Positions 52,545 through 61,703 of a stretch of 64,000 nt of DNA are shown piece by piece. Under the pieces are notes generated by a model, which searched no databases, was not told the DNA's origin, and saw nothing but the letters and a program-made list of their open reading frames with translations. The translations under genes were made by a program, and so were the position numbers. Source of the DNA: Orenia metallireducens (GTDB lineage: Bacteria > Bacillota > Halanaerobiia > Halobacteroidales > Halobacteroidaceae). The stretch is from contig NZ_PVNB01000014.1 in NCBI RefSeq assembly GCF_003001995.1, positions 1 to 64,000 on the forward strand, written 5' to 3'. How positions within the stretch are numbered: the stretch's first letter is position 1; the number at the start of each line of letters is the position of its first letter.

Positions 52545-52665
52545 TAATGAGTATATTGCGACATTTTTTACTTTGGTAGTTAGGGGGTGGGGGGTTAGGG
52601 AGTTGGATTTTCCTAACCCCTACCCACCTACCTCCTAAATGTAGCTTTTTCACTTAAGTGTATCA
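52545..52665 (+). repeat. MITE-like repeat, copy B (pairs with 30162-30285)
   Basis: Begins TAATGAGTATATTGCGACAT followed by a T-run. Interior words TAGTTAGGGGGTGGGGGGTT pair with AACCCCTACCCACCTACC. It ends with AAATGTAGCTTTTTC and TGTATCA. Roughly 45 bases from 52600 are nearly identical to copy A in reverse complement. Confidence 0.85.
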
Positions 52666-52709
52666 TATTTTCTATTACTATAATAGGCAATATAATGGAG
52701 GACCAGTTA

Positions 52710-53648
52710 ATGGAGATACCTGAGTATTTTAAAGACAAGATAGTACAGTATTTTGGTAGTAAGGGAGAAGAGTGGCTAAAAGAGTTGCCTGATATTCTAG
52801 ATAGATGTAGAGAAAAATGGAGCTTAACAGATATAGTTGTGGCAGAGGATTTATCTTTTAACTTTGTCTGCTTTGCTCAAGCAGCTAGATATGGCGAAGT
52901 GGTTCTTAAGGTTGCTATCTCTTCTGCTGAGTTATATACAGAGATGAAAGCATTATCGCTGTATAATGGTCATAATATCTGTAAACATTATGATTTTGAT
53001 AGTAAGCTTGCTGCTATGCTATTAGAAAGAGTAGTTCCAGGGAAGAATCTGACCAGTCTAGAGGATAATAAAGAACAGCTGATGGTTGCTGCTGATTTAA
53101 TTTCTAACTTCCCTATAGGTATTGATAATAATGAGCTATTTCCGACTTATCAAGACTGGTTAGGAAGAGCATTTGATAGGGCTAGAAAGGAGAAGATAGT
53201 AGGAGCTAAGCTGCTTTCTTTGATGGATATAGCTGAGGAAATTTTTGATGATATCAATCAACAAAGTGCTTCTCAAGTACTTTTACATGGTGACTTGCAT
53301 CATTGGAATATACTCCAAGATAGAGAGGGAGATTGGAAGGCAATTGATCCCAAAGGGGTGATGGGGGTAGCTTGCATGGAATCAGCAAGGTTTATAGATA
53401 ATCATCTAAATGTTGTTAGTGCTAGGGAAGATATTGATAGTCTAAATCTCTGTAACTATTTAGATGAAATGGTTTCGGTTTTTGCTAGTAAATTTGACAA
53501 ATCCAAGATTATTATTGCAAATTGCCTATTTGTCTTGTGTGTGCTGAGTACATGCTGGAGGTTTGAAGAGGCCAATCCTAAAGAAGACCAATTGAAAGAA
53601 TCTATAGATAAATGCGAATTTATTCTTAAATATATTAAAAATTTATAA
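52710..53648 (+). CDS. APH(6)/Hur-type aminoglycoside phosphotransferase-like kinase
   Basis: 312 aa from the ATG behind ATGGAGGACCAGTTA (an upstream in-frame ATG overlaps the ribosome site). Kinase signatures: LLHGDLHHWNIL (catalytic loop Asp, Asn) and WKAIDPKGVMG (metal-binding Asp), as in the streptomycin 6-kinase/hydroxyurea family. It may phosphorylate an aminoglycoside or an ordinary metabolite; resistance is not proven by sequence. It lies directly after a repeat element. Confidence 0.82.
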   Translation: MEIPEYFKDKIVQYFGSKGEEWLKELPDILDRCREKWSLTDIVVAEDLSFNFVCFAQAARYGEVVLKVAISSAELYTEMKALSLYNGHNICKHYDFDSKLAAMLLERVVPGKNLTSLEDNKEQLMVAADLISNFPIGIDNNELFPTYQDWLGRAFDRARKEKIVGAKLLSLMDIAEEIFDDINQQSASQVLLHGDLHHWNILQDREGDWKAIDPKGVMGVACMESARFIDNHLNVVSAREDIDSLNLCNYLDEMVSVFASKFDKSKIIIANCLFVLCVLSTCWRFEEANPKEDQLKESIDKCEFILKYIKNL

Positions 53649-53732
53649 TTTTACTGGCTAAGATGATATATTTAAAAGATGTTTAGTAGATGATACTTAG
53701 AGTATTTTTATAAAAATAACAAGGAGGTAATT

Positions 53733-54494
53733 ATGGCTCAAGAAAATTTCTATACGGAAGTATATCCTGATATTATTGAGCAATGGAGGTTTTATTTAGA
53801 CTTATTAGAGCTAGAAGAAGGGGATAAGGTTTTAGATATAGGATGTAATCGAGGTGATACAGAACTCTTTATGGTAAATAGCAATCCACAGATAGCTAAA
53901 GTAGTTGGGATTGACATAGATGAACTAAAGTTGAGTGATGCTAGCAAGAAAGTATCAACAGAGCTTGAGCGGGAAAAGATAGAGTTTCAAAAAATGGATG
54001 CTTGTAATTTAGAGTTCGAGGATGAGAGTTTCGATAAGGTGATCTGTGCAGAAACAATCGAATGGATTGAAGAACCTCAAAGAGTTATTCAAGAGGTTAA
54101 GCGAGTATTAAAACCCCAGGGGATAGCAATAATCCAGCATAGTGATTTTGATACACAGGTCTTTAGTACAACTAAGTTAAGTTTAACTAGAGAGATTATC
54201 AACAAATTTACAGACAGTGGTCCTGATGGAACTATAGGAAGAAAATTATTAGGTTGGTGTAAAAGGGTTGCTTTTAAAGAGATAAAACCTGTGATTTATT
54301 CAGTAATTAATGATAGCTTTAAAAAGAATTATTACTCTTATCAAGTTGCTCAGATGATGAAGGAATGGCTTACATCTCAGCAATTGATTGAAGAAGAAAG
54401 ACTAAATGAATGGTTAGAGTATTTACAGAGAATAGATGAAAAAGGAGAGTTCTTTTATTCTATAAATAGAAATCTTGTAATTTGTAGAAAGTAG
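53733..54494 (+). CDS. class I SAM-dependent methyltransferase
   Basis: 253 aa. Motif I KVLDIGCNRGDTELFM, GIDIDELKLSDA for the adenosine-binding Asp, FDKVICAETIEWIEEPQRVI and VLKPQGIAIIQHSDF. Resembles UbiE/Coq5-like small-molecule methyltransferases. Substrate unknown. CAAGGAGGTAATT site. Confidence 0.9.
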   Translation: MAQENFYTEVYPDIIEQWRFYLDLLELEEGDKVLDIGCNRGDTELFMVNSNPQIAKVVGIDIDELKLSDASKKVSTELEREKIEFQKMDACNLEFEDESFDKVICAETIEWIEEPQRVIQEVKRVLKPQGIAIIQHSDFDTQVFSTTKLSLTREIINKFTDSGPDGTIGRKLLGWCKRVAFKEIKPVIYSVINDSFKKNYYSYQVAQMMKEWLTSQQLIEEERLNEWLEYLQRIDEKGEFFYSINRNLVICRK

Positions 54495-54559
54495 TAGATA
54501 GATTTAGTTCTATAGAAGTTAGAATTATAGAGGTTTAAGAAAGGTAGGAGGAGAGCTGA

Positions 54560-55075
54560 TTGGAATTATTAAAAGAGATTCCTGAAAAGAATCAGAATAA
54601 AGATATGACTTATGAATTAAGAAAGGCAGCAAGGGCTGTTCTGTTGAATGATGCAAAGGAGATGGCTTTATTATATGTTAGTAAAGGTAACTATCATAAG
54701 TTGCCAGGTGGAGGTATAGAAGAAGGGGAGGATATTTATTCTGCTTTAAAAAGAGAGGTCAAAGAAGAGGTAGGTGCAGAGATAGAGGTACTAGATGAGA
54801 TTGGCTTGATCATAGAGTATAGGGATGGCTTTGGCAAATATCCTACAGGACAAATCCAACTATCTTACTGTTTTTATGCCAAAGTGGTAGGGAAAGTGGG
54901 GGAGACCTCTTTTAGTGAAAATGAACTGGCTAATGACTTTGAATTAAAATGGGTGCCCTTTAATCAGGGGTTAGAATTACTGAAAAATGATTCTTCAGAA
55001 GATCCTCTAGGTCAATTTATCCATAAAAGAGATTTAGCTTTTATTGAGAAGGCTAAGGAGATAATCGATTCTTAA
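54560..55075 (+). CDS. Nudix hydrolase
   Basis: 171 aa from TTG behind TAGGAGGAGAGCTGA. The Nudix box GGGIEEGEDIYSALKREVKE plus EVG fits the GX5EX7REUXEEXGU pattern. It should hydrolyse a nucleoside diphosphate linked to another group. It follows the methyltransferase gene after 65 bases. Confidence 0.92.
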   Translation: MELLKEIPEKNQNKDMTYELRKAARAVLLNDAKEMALLYVSKGNYHKLPGGGIEEGEDIYSALKREVKEEVGAEIEVLDEIGLIIEYRDGFGKYPTGQIQLSYCFYAKVVGKVGETSFSENELANDFELKWVPFNQGLELLKNDSSEDPLGQFIHKRDLAFIEKAKEIIDS

Positions 55076-55175
55076 TTATTGATGCTTCTAATAGAGAATT
55101 CTATTATACTTTGTTATAATCAAGATTAAAGTGGCTCATTAAAGAGTGTTTTTATATAAATAGGGGGGATAAGAG

Positions 55176-55868
55176 ATGGGATACGAAGTCATTTTATTTG
55201 ATGCAGATAGAACTTTATTCGATTTTGATAGAGCCGAGGAGCATGCTATAGAGAGATTGATGAATTATTTTGAGGTTGAATATCAGAAGGAGAATCACTT
55301 AAAGCAATATCGTGAAATTAATAAGAAGTTATGGGAAGAACTTGAACAAGAACTGATTACACCAGAGGAGTTGAAGCTAGAGAGGTTTAGAAAATTAGCA
55401 GAAGAGCTAGATTTAGAGATAGAGGATAAAGCCTTAAGTGGAAAGTATTTAGAATTTTTAGCTGAAGGTCATTTTTTACTTGATGGTGCCTTGGAGTTGA
55501 TTGAAGAGTTAGATAAGGATTATAAGCTGGCGATCGTTACTAATGGTTTAGCAACAGTTCAAAAAGGGAGGTTAAAGGCATCTGTATTAAGGGGTTATTT
55601 TGACCATCTAATTATTTCAGAAGAGATAGGTATTGCCAAACCAAATCCTAGAATCTTTGAGCATACCTTTAAAGAGATGGGGTATCACGATAAGAGTAAA
55701 GTATTGATGGTCGGTGATAGTCTCAGCTCAGATATACAAGGTGGAATTAATTTTGGGATTGATACTTGCTGGTTTAATCCCAATAAAATAGAGAGTAGAA
55801 ATGGAGTAGAACCTACTTATGAGATTAGTGATTTAAGTCAATTAAAAGAAATATTATCTGGGGAATAA
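55176..55868 (+). CDS. YjjG-type HAD nucleotidase
   Basis: 230 aa. ILFDADRTLFDFDRAEEHAI is the YjjG-like motif I (DxDxT variant DADRT). Also KLAIVTNGLATVQKGRL, then KPNPRIFEHTFKEMG and MVGDSLSSDIQGGINFGI. Such enzymes dephosphorylate non-canonical pyrimidine nucleotides, a house-cleaning role that fits with the nearby Nudix gene. Confidence 0.9.
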   Translation: MGYEVILFDADRTLFDFDRAEEHAIERLMNYFEVEYQKENHLKQYREINKKLWEELEQELITPEELKLERFRKLAEELDLEIEDKALSGKYLEFLAEGHFLLDGALELIEELDKDYKLAIVTNGLATVQKGRLKASVLRGYFDHLIISEEIGIAKPNPRIFEHTFKEMGYHDKSKVLMVGDSLSSDIQGGINFGIDTCWFNPNKIESRNGVEPTYEISDLSQLKEILSGE

Positions 55869-55994
55869 TATCTCCTTAAAGTATTAGTATATTGCTATAG
55901 TTTAAGATATAAATCTAAGTAAAAGATTAAAAGAATTTTTTACTGTTTTTTAGTCTTAGACTCAAGTTGATTGTATTATTTATCCATGGATAAA

Positions 55995-56023
55995 TTGACA
56001 ATTGAAATTTTAAATGCTAAAAT
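55995..56023 (+). promoter_or_regulatory. htpG promoter
   Basis: TTGACA (55995-56000), spacer 17, TAAAAT (56018-56023), 43 bases before the start codon. No CIRCE inverted repeat (TTAGCACTC type) is present. Confidence 0.75.
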
Positions 56024-56066
56024 AATATTTGATTAAAAATATACTATAAAACAGGAGGATTTTATA

Positions 56067-57968
56067 ATGGTTACTAAGCAAGCAGAGACTAAAGAGTTTC
56101 AAGCAGAGACTAAGCAGTTGTTAGATTTAATGATTAATTCTATCTATACCAATCAGGAGATCTTCCTTAGAGAGTTGATAGCTAATGCATCAGATGCTAT
56201 TGATAAGATCAAATTTGAGTCCTTAACTGATGTGGATATTTTAGAGGGGGATAGTGATTTTGAGGTCTTGATTGATGTAGATGAAGAGAATAAGACTTTA
56301 ACTATCTCTGATAATGGAATTGGGATGACCTATGATGAGGTTATCAATAATATTGGGACCATTGCTCAGTCAGGAACTAAGAAGTTTATCGAACAATTAA
56401 AGGATAATAAGGAAGATGTAAGCTTGATTGGTCAGTTTGGAGTTGGGTTCTATTCTGCCTTTATGGTTGCTGAAAAAGTTACCTTAATTACCCGTGCATC
56501 TCATCAAGAAAAGGGGGTTAAGTGGGAGTCTGAAGGTGATGGGACGTATACAGTAGAATATACTGATAAAGAGCAAAGAGGTACTGAGATCACTTTGACT
56601 TTGAGAGAAGAGTTCAGTGATTCTGCTGATTTTGAGAATGATTTTACTAATAGAAATAATATTAAAAATTTAGTAGAAAAATACTCTAACTATGTCAAAT
56701 ATCCAATCAAGATGGATTTCTATCATGAGCAGGAGAATGAGGATGGAGAGAAGAGTGTTGAAGTAGAGACTAAAACTCTAAATACGATGACTCCGCTTTG
56801 GAATAGGAATAAGGATGAGATTAGTGATGAAGAGTATAATGAATTTTATAAGAATCTCTCTAAGGATTGGAATGAGCCTTTAGAGGTTATACATAAACAG
56901 GTTGAAGGATTGGTCAAATTTAATGCTTTATTATATATCCCTACTAAAGCACCTTATGATTTTTATACAGCAGACTTTGATAAAGGGATTAAGCTCTATT
57001 CTAAGAGTGTCTTTATTATGGATGACTGCCAAGAGATATTACCAGAATATTTAAAGTTTGTACGGGGGTTAGTTGATTCACCAGATTTTTCCTTAAACAT
57101 CTCTCGTGAGGTCTTACAGCATAGCAAACAGCTAAAGGTAATCGGTAAGAATTTAGAGAAGACGATCCTAAGAACTCTAAAGTCTATGCTTAAAAAAGAT
57201 AGAGAGAAGTATGAAGGTTTCTGGAAGGAATTTGGTAGAGCTATTAAAGGTGGGATCTATACAGATTATAGTAACAAGGATAAGTTAGAGAATTTATTGA
57301 TCTTTGAATCTTCTCATTCTAAAGAGGGTATGACCACCTTAGCAGAGTATCTTGATAGAATTTCTGAAGATCAAGAAGTAATCTATTATGTTACTGGTGA
57401 GAGTAGAGAGAAGGTAGAAAATCTACCACAAATGGAGCTATTACAGGATAAGGGCTTAGAAGTAATCTATTGCGTAGACCCGATCGATGAATTTGTGATT
57501 GATATCTTAGGAGAATATCAAGATGTTAAATTTAAGTCGGTGCTTCGTGGTGATTTAGAGTTAGATGATGAAGAGCAAGAAGAGGAAAGTGAAGTAAAAG
57601 AAGAGTTATTAGAGGTAATTAAAGAGCACTTAAAGGGTAAGGTTGATGATGTTAGATTGAGTAAACGTTTAAAATCAAGTGCAGTCTGCTTGGTCAGTGA
57701 TGAAGCTGGGATGAGTATGTCAATGGAGAGAATCTTACAGGGGATGAATCAAAATCTAGGCAAAGCCCGTAGAATTTTAGAGATCAATCCAGATCACCAA
57801 GTCTTTTCTACTATAGAACGTTTATATGAGCAGGATGCAGAGAGTGAAACCTTAAAGGAGTATAGTGAATTACTTTATTCATTATCATCTTTAGTGGAAG
57901 GCTTTAACCCAGATAATCCTGTAGAGTTTGCTAATAAGATTAGTGATTTGATGGCAAAAGCTTATTAA
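56067..57968 (+). CDS. htpG: chaperone HtpG (Hsp90)
   Basis: 633 aa, full length. GHKL ATPase motifs: ELIANASDAIDKIKF, ISDNGIGMT and GQFGVGFYSAFMVA. The middle domain has FVRGLVDSPDFSLNISREV and the C-terminal dimerisation region is intact. Cytosolic ATP-dependent chaperone for late folding. Own promoter, strong AGGAGG site and terminator at 57986-58023. Confidence 0.97.
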   Translation: MVTKQAETKEFQAETKQLLDLMINSIYTNQEIFLRELIANASDAIDKIKFESLTDVDILEGDSDFEVLIDVDEENKTLTISDNGIGMTYDEVINNIGTIAQSGTKKFIEQLKDNKEDVSLIGQFGVGFYSAFMVAEKVTLITRASHQEKGVKWESEGDGTYTVEYTDKEQRGTEITLTLREEFSDSADFENDFTNRNNIKNLVEKYSNYVKYPIKMDFYHEQENEDGEKSVEVETKTLNTMTPLWNRNKDEISDEEYNEFYKNLSKDWNEPLEVIHKQVEGLVKFNALLYIPTKAPYDFYTADFDKGIKLYSKSVFIMDDCQEILPEYLKFVRGLVDSPDFSLNISREVLQHSKQLKVIGKNLEKTILRTLKSMLKKDREKYEGFWKEFGRAIKGGIYTDYSNKDKLENLLIFESSHSKEGMTTLAEYLDRISEDQEVIYYVTGESREKVENLPQMELLQDKGLEVIYCVDPIDEFVIDILGEYQDVKFKSVLRGDLELDDEEQEEESEVKEELLEVIKEHLKGKVDDVRLSKRLKSSAVCLVSDEAGMSMSMERILQGMNQNLGKARRILEINPDHQVFSTIERLYEQDAESETLKEYSELLYSLSSLVEGFNPDNPVEFANKISDLMAKAY

Positions 57969-57985
57969 TATCATTAGATTATTTC

Positions 57986-58023
57986 AAAAGAGAGATTAGC
58001 TTAATTAAGCTAATCTCTCTTTT
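57986..58023 (+). terminator. htpG terminator
   Basis: 38-base perfect palindrome with AAAAGAGAGATTAGCTTAA arm, followed by a T-run. Confidence 0.88.
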
Positions 58024-58174
58024 TTATTAAGAGGTTATAGCTAATCTATAAATTTTTAAACTCCCTTTAACCTCATCATAACTTGTTCTTAACAATAGTA
58101 TTATAGATTATAATTAGAGCAGAGTATCTCAATATATCAAAAATGTAGCTAAGTAGAGAGGGGAGCAAATTTTA

Positions 58175-58972
58175 ATGAAATACAAGGTATCTATTTTATC
58201 ACTTATTGCACTGATATTTTTATTAAGCTTTAATAGCACAGCAGAAGAATTTAATAAGTTTAAAGGAGCTATTGAATTATTTCCAAATCATATTGAGAAG
58301 GAAGGGGAGTATATAGGTCCTACTAATGAAGAACCTGTTGAATTTAGATATAAGGTGGATGTTGATAAAGAAGCAAAAGAGATTTCTTATATCGCTCAGT
58401 CTCCATTATCCAAGAGGACATCTAGCTTGGATAGTTATTTAATGCCTATCAGAACTGAGATGAGATTTAATAGCAAATACCAAGAATTATTGAAATTACA
58501 TGGCTATGAACAGCGAGTCTCAAAGTTTGATAGCAAGAAGAAGCAGATGGTTGTATCACTGTATAAAGAAGAGAAAGAGCAGGATAAATTTATAGTTAAT
58601 TATGAGAATGAGACAATTGATGCAGATAATATCTTTCTTTATTTGCAGGCATATTTATTAATGGAAAAGAGAGATGATTTTCAAATAGATATGTTGGCTA
58701 ATGAACGAGGGAAAACTGTGAAGATGGATTTTAATCTGATACAATCCAACAAACTCCAAGGTATCTCATCAGAATATGATCTTCCTAAAGGTTTATTAGA
58801 GATTATTGGGGGGATAGATAAATTCTATATCTTTGAAATGAAACTGTCAGGATTTCTAGGACTGATTTGGAGAACAAAATATTACTGTCTCTTTGAATAT
58901 CAGCAACCATATAACTTTGTAGCTTATTGGGGTGGGTCTGAAGGAAAGGAAGAGTTTATATATTGTCGATAA
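58175..58972 (+). CDS. secreted hypothetical protein
   Basis: 265 aa. Signal peptide at residues 1-23 (hydrophobic, ending STAEE). The rest is beta-strand-like with alternating polar and aromatic residues and no recognised motif; overall pattern weakly recalls DUF3108-type exported proteins. Strong GAGAGGGGAG site. Single gene. Function unknown. Confidence 0.75.
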   Translation: MKYKVSILSLIALIFLLSFNSTAEEFNKFKGAIELFPNHIEKEGEYIGPTNEEPVEFRYKVDVDKEAKEISYIAQSPLSKRTSSLDSYLMPIRTEMRFNSKYQELLKLHGYEQRVSKFDSKKKQMVVSLYKEEKEQDKFIVNYENETIDADNIFLYLQAYLLMEKRDDFQIDMLANERGKTVKMDFNLIQSNKLQGISSEYDLPKGLLEIIGGIDKFYIFEMKLSGFLGLIWRTKYYCLFEYQQPYNFVAYWGGSEGKEEFIYCR

Positions 58973-59141
58973 ATATCATAAAAATACTAAGATAGATGAA
59001 CAACTCTAAAAAGAAATTTAAAACATTCTAGTTAATTAGTGTTAATTAGTGGCTAATTATTTTGTGATTTTATTTCACTTTAAGCTGGGGCATCTATATT
59101 TTAAGACTAAGTAGTAAAAGAGATCAATTAGCTTATTTTGG

Positions 59142-59588
59142 CTACTTATAAGTAGAGACTTTCCCCCAATATTCAGTCCGGCTGAAAGCAGGGTAGCTAG
59201 AGATAAAATTTACATAAATAGGTGACTTATTTAAGTTGGGATGGGCTTTAAAAAAATCGCGATCACCATAGACTATAGCTTCTAAAGCAAGGGGTAACTC
59301 TTGAATGAAGATTCTATTTCTGATAAATGCTTTGACTAAGCCAAACTCACCATCAACTAAGACACTTGCATACAGATAATAGCCATGTTCATCTACTCTC
59401 CATTCTGCCAATACCTCATCTCGATTTGGATTAATCTGATTATAGGCATATTTTTGAGCAATAGTCAAAAATAGTTCAGCAGTGATATCAGAATGGGTTA
59501 GAGTATATCTTCTAGGTGTAATAGGATCAGTGGGAGTAACTCCAGAACCAAACTCGACAGATAGCTTATCAGGGTCTAACCTTTTCAT
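59142..59588 (-). CDS. stay-green (SGR) family protein
   Basis: 148 aa. The whole length matches the stay-green core: LSVEFGSGVTPTDPITPRRY, TLTHSDITAELFLTI, RDEVLAEWR, LPLALEAIVYGDRDFF and RTEYWGK. In plants SGR removes Mg from chlorophyll a; bacterial homologues exist, and at least one has been reported to have Mg-dechelatase activity. No chlorophyll genes are seen here, so the natural substrate is open. Own AAAGGAGGAG site. Confidence 0.88.
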   Translation of the reverse strand: MKRLDPDKLSVEFGSGVTPTDPITPRRYTLTHSDITAELFLTIAQKYAYNQINPNRDEVLAEWRVDEHGYYLYASVLVDGEFGLVKAFIRNRIFIQELPLALEAIVYGDRDFFKAHPNLNKSPIYVNFISSYPAFSRTEYWGKVSTYK

Positions 59589-59706
59589 ACTCTTCTCCTC
59601 CTTTGTTGAAACTAGATTAATATATCATATGGGATTATAGAGGGTTTGGTACGTGGTAATTTTTAATTGAGCTTTATAGCTGTTGAGGGAAGAGTAAATT
59701 TTTTTC

Positions 59707-59735
59707 TTGACATACTTGTATATACAAGTTATAAT
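59707..59735 (+). promoter_or_regulatory. consensus promoter of the trehalose operon
   Basis: TTGACA (59707-59712), exactly 17 bases, then TATAAT (59730-59735). The spacer is occupied by the palindromic TreR-type operator. Confidence 0.9.
59714..59729. promoter_or_regulatory. TreR-type operator 1
   Basis: Perfect 16-base palindrome ACTTGTATATACAAGT containing TTGTATATACAA, the sequence recognised by Bacillus-type TreR. It lies between the -35 and -10 elements. Confidence 0.87.
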
Positions 59736-59751
59736 ATTCTTAGAAAGAAAG

Positions 59752-59763
59752 TTGTATATACAA
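59752..59763. promoter_or_regulatory. TreR-type operator 2
   Basis: Second copy TTGTATATACAA with flanking G and GT, 36 bases centre to centre from operator 1. Confidence 0.85.
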
Positions 59764-60031
59764 GTTTGAAAATGAGGTGTGTATACAGATTATAAGATTA
59801 TAACCTATATAAAGATATTAATTTACAGGCTATTTTTTAGATTTCTGATTATAATTAGTTTTTGTTTAGAGAAAAGAATAAGATTAACAGCCACTATAAC
59901 CCTATAATATTTGATAAGAGTGGATAGTTATCTAAAAAAGTTAATCAGATAATAATCTAGTCTTTCTTTTCTGAAACTAGTTCTCAGTTAATTTTAAAAT
60001 AGTTTGTATAAAGAATATAGGGGGGTTACAA
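59764..60031 (+). other. long 5' leader of treP
   Basis: About 270 bases between operator 2 and the treP start, AT-rich, without a clear aptamer, hairpin terminator or upstream gene with a ribosome site. Confidence 0.35.
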
Positions 60032-61456
60032 ATGGCTAAATTTACAAAGCAAGCAGAAGAATTATTAGAGTATATCGGTGGCAAGGAGAATATTTCAGCG
60101 GTATCACATTGTGTTACAAGGATGCGTTTTGTATTAAATGATAATCAGAAAGCAGATATGGAAAAAATTGAAAAGATTGATTGTGTAAAAGGAACCTTTA
60201 CCCAAGCAGGGCAGTTCCAAGTTATTATCGGTAATGAGGTCTCTGATTTTTATAATGATTTTGTCAAGGTCTCAGGTGTTTCTGGAGTGAGTAAGGATGT
60301 AGCTAAGAAGAATTCAAGGCAGAATCTTAATTGGTTACAGAGAATGATTTCACATTTAGCTGAGATATTTACACCATTAATTCCAGCTTTGGTAGTTGGT
60401 GGTCTGATTTTAGGTTTCCGTAATGTAATTGGAGATATTAAATTATTAGAAGAGGGTACTAAAACTCTAACAGATGTCTCTCAATTTTGGGCTGGAGTCC
60501 ATCACTTCTTATGGTTGATTGGTGAGGCCATCTTCTTCTTCTTACCTGTAGGAATCACTTGGTCTATCTCTAAGAAGATGGGAGCAACAGAGATATTGGG
60601 GATTATACTTGGTGTTACTTTGGTCTCTCCACAGTTATTAAATGCTTATGCAGTAGCTGGTGGGGCAGAGGCTCCAGTCTGGGACTTTGGTTTTACCCAG
60701 ATTAAGATGATTGGTTATCAAGCCCAGGTTATTCCAGCAATTTTAGCAGGATTTACTCTGGCTACCTTGGAGAATTGGTTACGTAAGTTTGTTCCAGAAT
60801 ATATCTCAATGATTGTGATTCCTTTCTTTGCCTTAGTGCCAACTGTCTTATTGGCCCATGTTGTCTTAGGTCCAATTGGTTGGACAATCGGTTCATATAT
60901 TTCAAATGTTGTATATGCGGGACTAACATCAGCTTTTGGATGGTTATTTGCAGCAGTATTTGGTTTTACTTATGCACCGTTAGTAATCACAGGATTGCAT
61001 CATATGACAAATGCTATTGATTTACAGTTGATGAGTGAATTTGGTGGAACTAACCTCTGGCCGATGATTGCTTTATCTAATATTGCTCAAGGTTCTGCAG
61101 TACTAGCAATAATCTATCTAAATAGAGATGATGAAGAGGAGAAGCAGGTTTCTATTCCAGCAGCTATTTCATGTTATTTGGGAGTAACTGAGCCAGCTAT
61201 GTTTGGTATCAACTTAAAGTATATCTTCCCCTTCTTAGCTGCGATGATTGGTTCAGCAATTGCTGGTTTGGTCTCAGTAAGCTCAGGTGTTATGGCTAAC
61301 TCGATTGGAGTTGGAGGACTACCAGGTATCCTATCAATCCAACCTCAGCATATACTGATGTTTGCTGTAGCAATGCTAATTGCAATAGTTGTTCCCTTTA
61401 TCCTAACAATCTTCTTTGCTAAAAATAAGATTGCTGTAGGTAAGAAGAGGATATAA
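60032..61456 (+). CDS. treP: trehalose-specific PTS enzyme IIBC
   Basis: 474 aa. EIIB domain at residues 1-85 with the phosphorylated Cys in AVSHCVTRMRF. EIIC follows from about 105 with ten or so membrane helices and ITGLHHMTNAIDLQLM typical of the glucoside-type PTS transporters. It imports and phosphorylates trehalose to trehalose-6-phosphate. No EIIA domain is attached, so a separate EIIA must serve it. The downstream treC and treR-like genes fix the substrate. Confidence 0.95.
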   Translation: MAKFTKQAEELLEYIGGKENISAVSHCVTRMRFVLNDNQKADMEKIEKIDCVKGTFTQAGQFQVIIGNEVSDFYNDFVKVSGVSGVSKDVAKKNSRQNLNWLQRMISHLAEIFTPLIPALVVGGLILGFRNVIGDIKLLEEGTKTLTDVSQFWAGVHHFLWLIGEAIFFFLPVGITWSISKKMGATEILGIILGVTLVSPQLLNAYAVAGGAEAPVWDFGFTQIKMIGYQAQVIPAILAGFTLATLENWLRKFVPEYISMIVIPFFALVPTVLLAHVVLGPIGWTIGSYISNVVYAGLTSAFGWLFAAVFGFTYAPLVITGLHHMTNAIDLQLMSEFGGTNLWPMIALSNIAQGSAVLAIIYLNRDDEEEKQVSIPAAISCYLGVTEPAMFGINLKYIFPFLAAMIGSAIAGLVSVSSGVMANSIGVGGLPGILSIQPQHILMFAVAMLIAIVVPFILTIFFAKNKIAVGKKRI

Positions 61457-61508
61457 ATATTATATCTAAATTTAGATTAGGATTTTGATATGGGGTTATA
61501 GAATGATA

Positions 61509-61668
61509 ATGCGATACTTTTTTAATAGCCACTAGCTACTGGCTACTAGCCTCTAGCTTCATAAGTTCTTAGCTAATAGCAGATTTATCACGGAGGGTTT
61601 ATGATTTTCAAACCCGTAGGAGAGGCCAGAAGCTAATAGCTAAAGCGTCACACTATACTCATTAAGCA
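61509..61668 (-). repeat. MITE-like repeat, copy D (pairs with 13243-13403)
   Basis: Reverse-complement counterpart of copy C: about 100 bases are almost identical. Ends GCGATACTTTTTTAATAGCC and GCGTCACACTATACTCATTA. It sits between treP and treC. Confidence 0.85.
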
Positions 61669-61703
61669 ACAATTTATAATCTTTAATAATAAAAAACAAA
61701 TAC

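Noticed and set aside
52710-53648. Firm call as an antibiotic-resistance gene
   Set aside because: The kinase family also has ordinary metabolic members, and no resistance or mobile context supports it.
55981-56066. CIRCE heat-shock operator before htpG
   Set aside because: No TTAGCACTC-type inverted repeat is present; only a normal promoter is seen.
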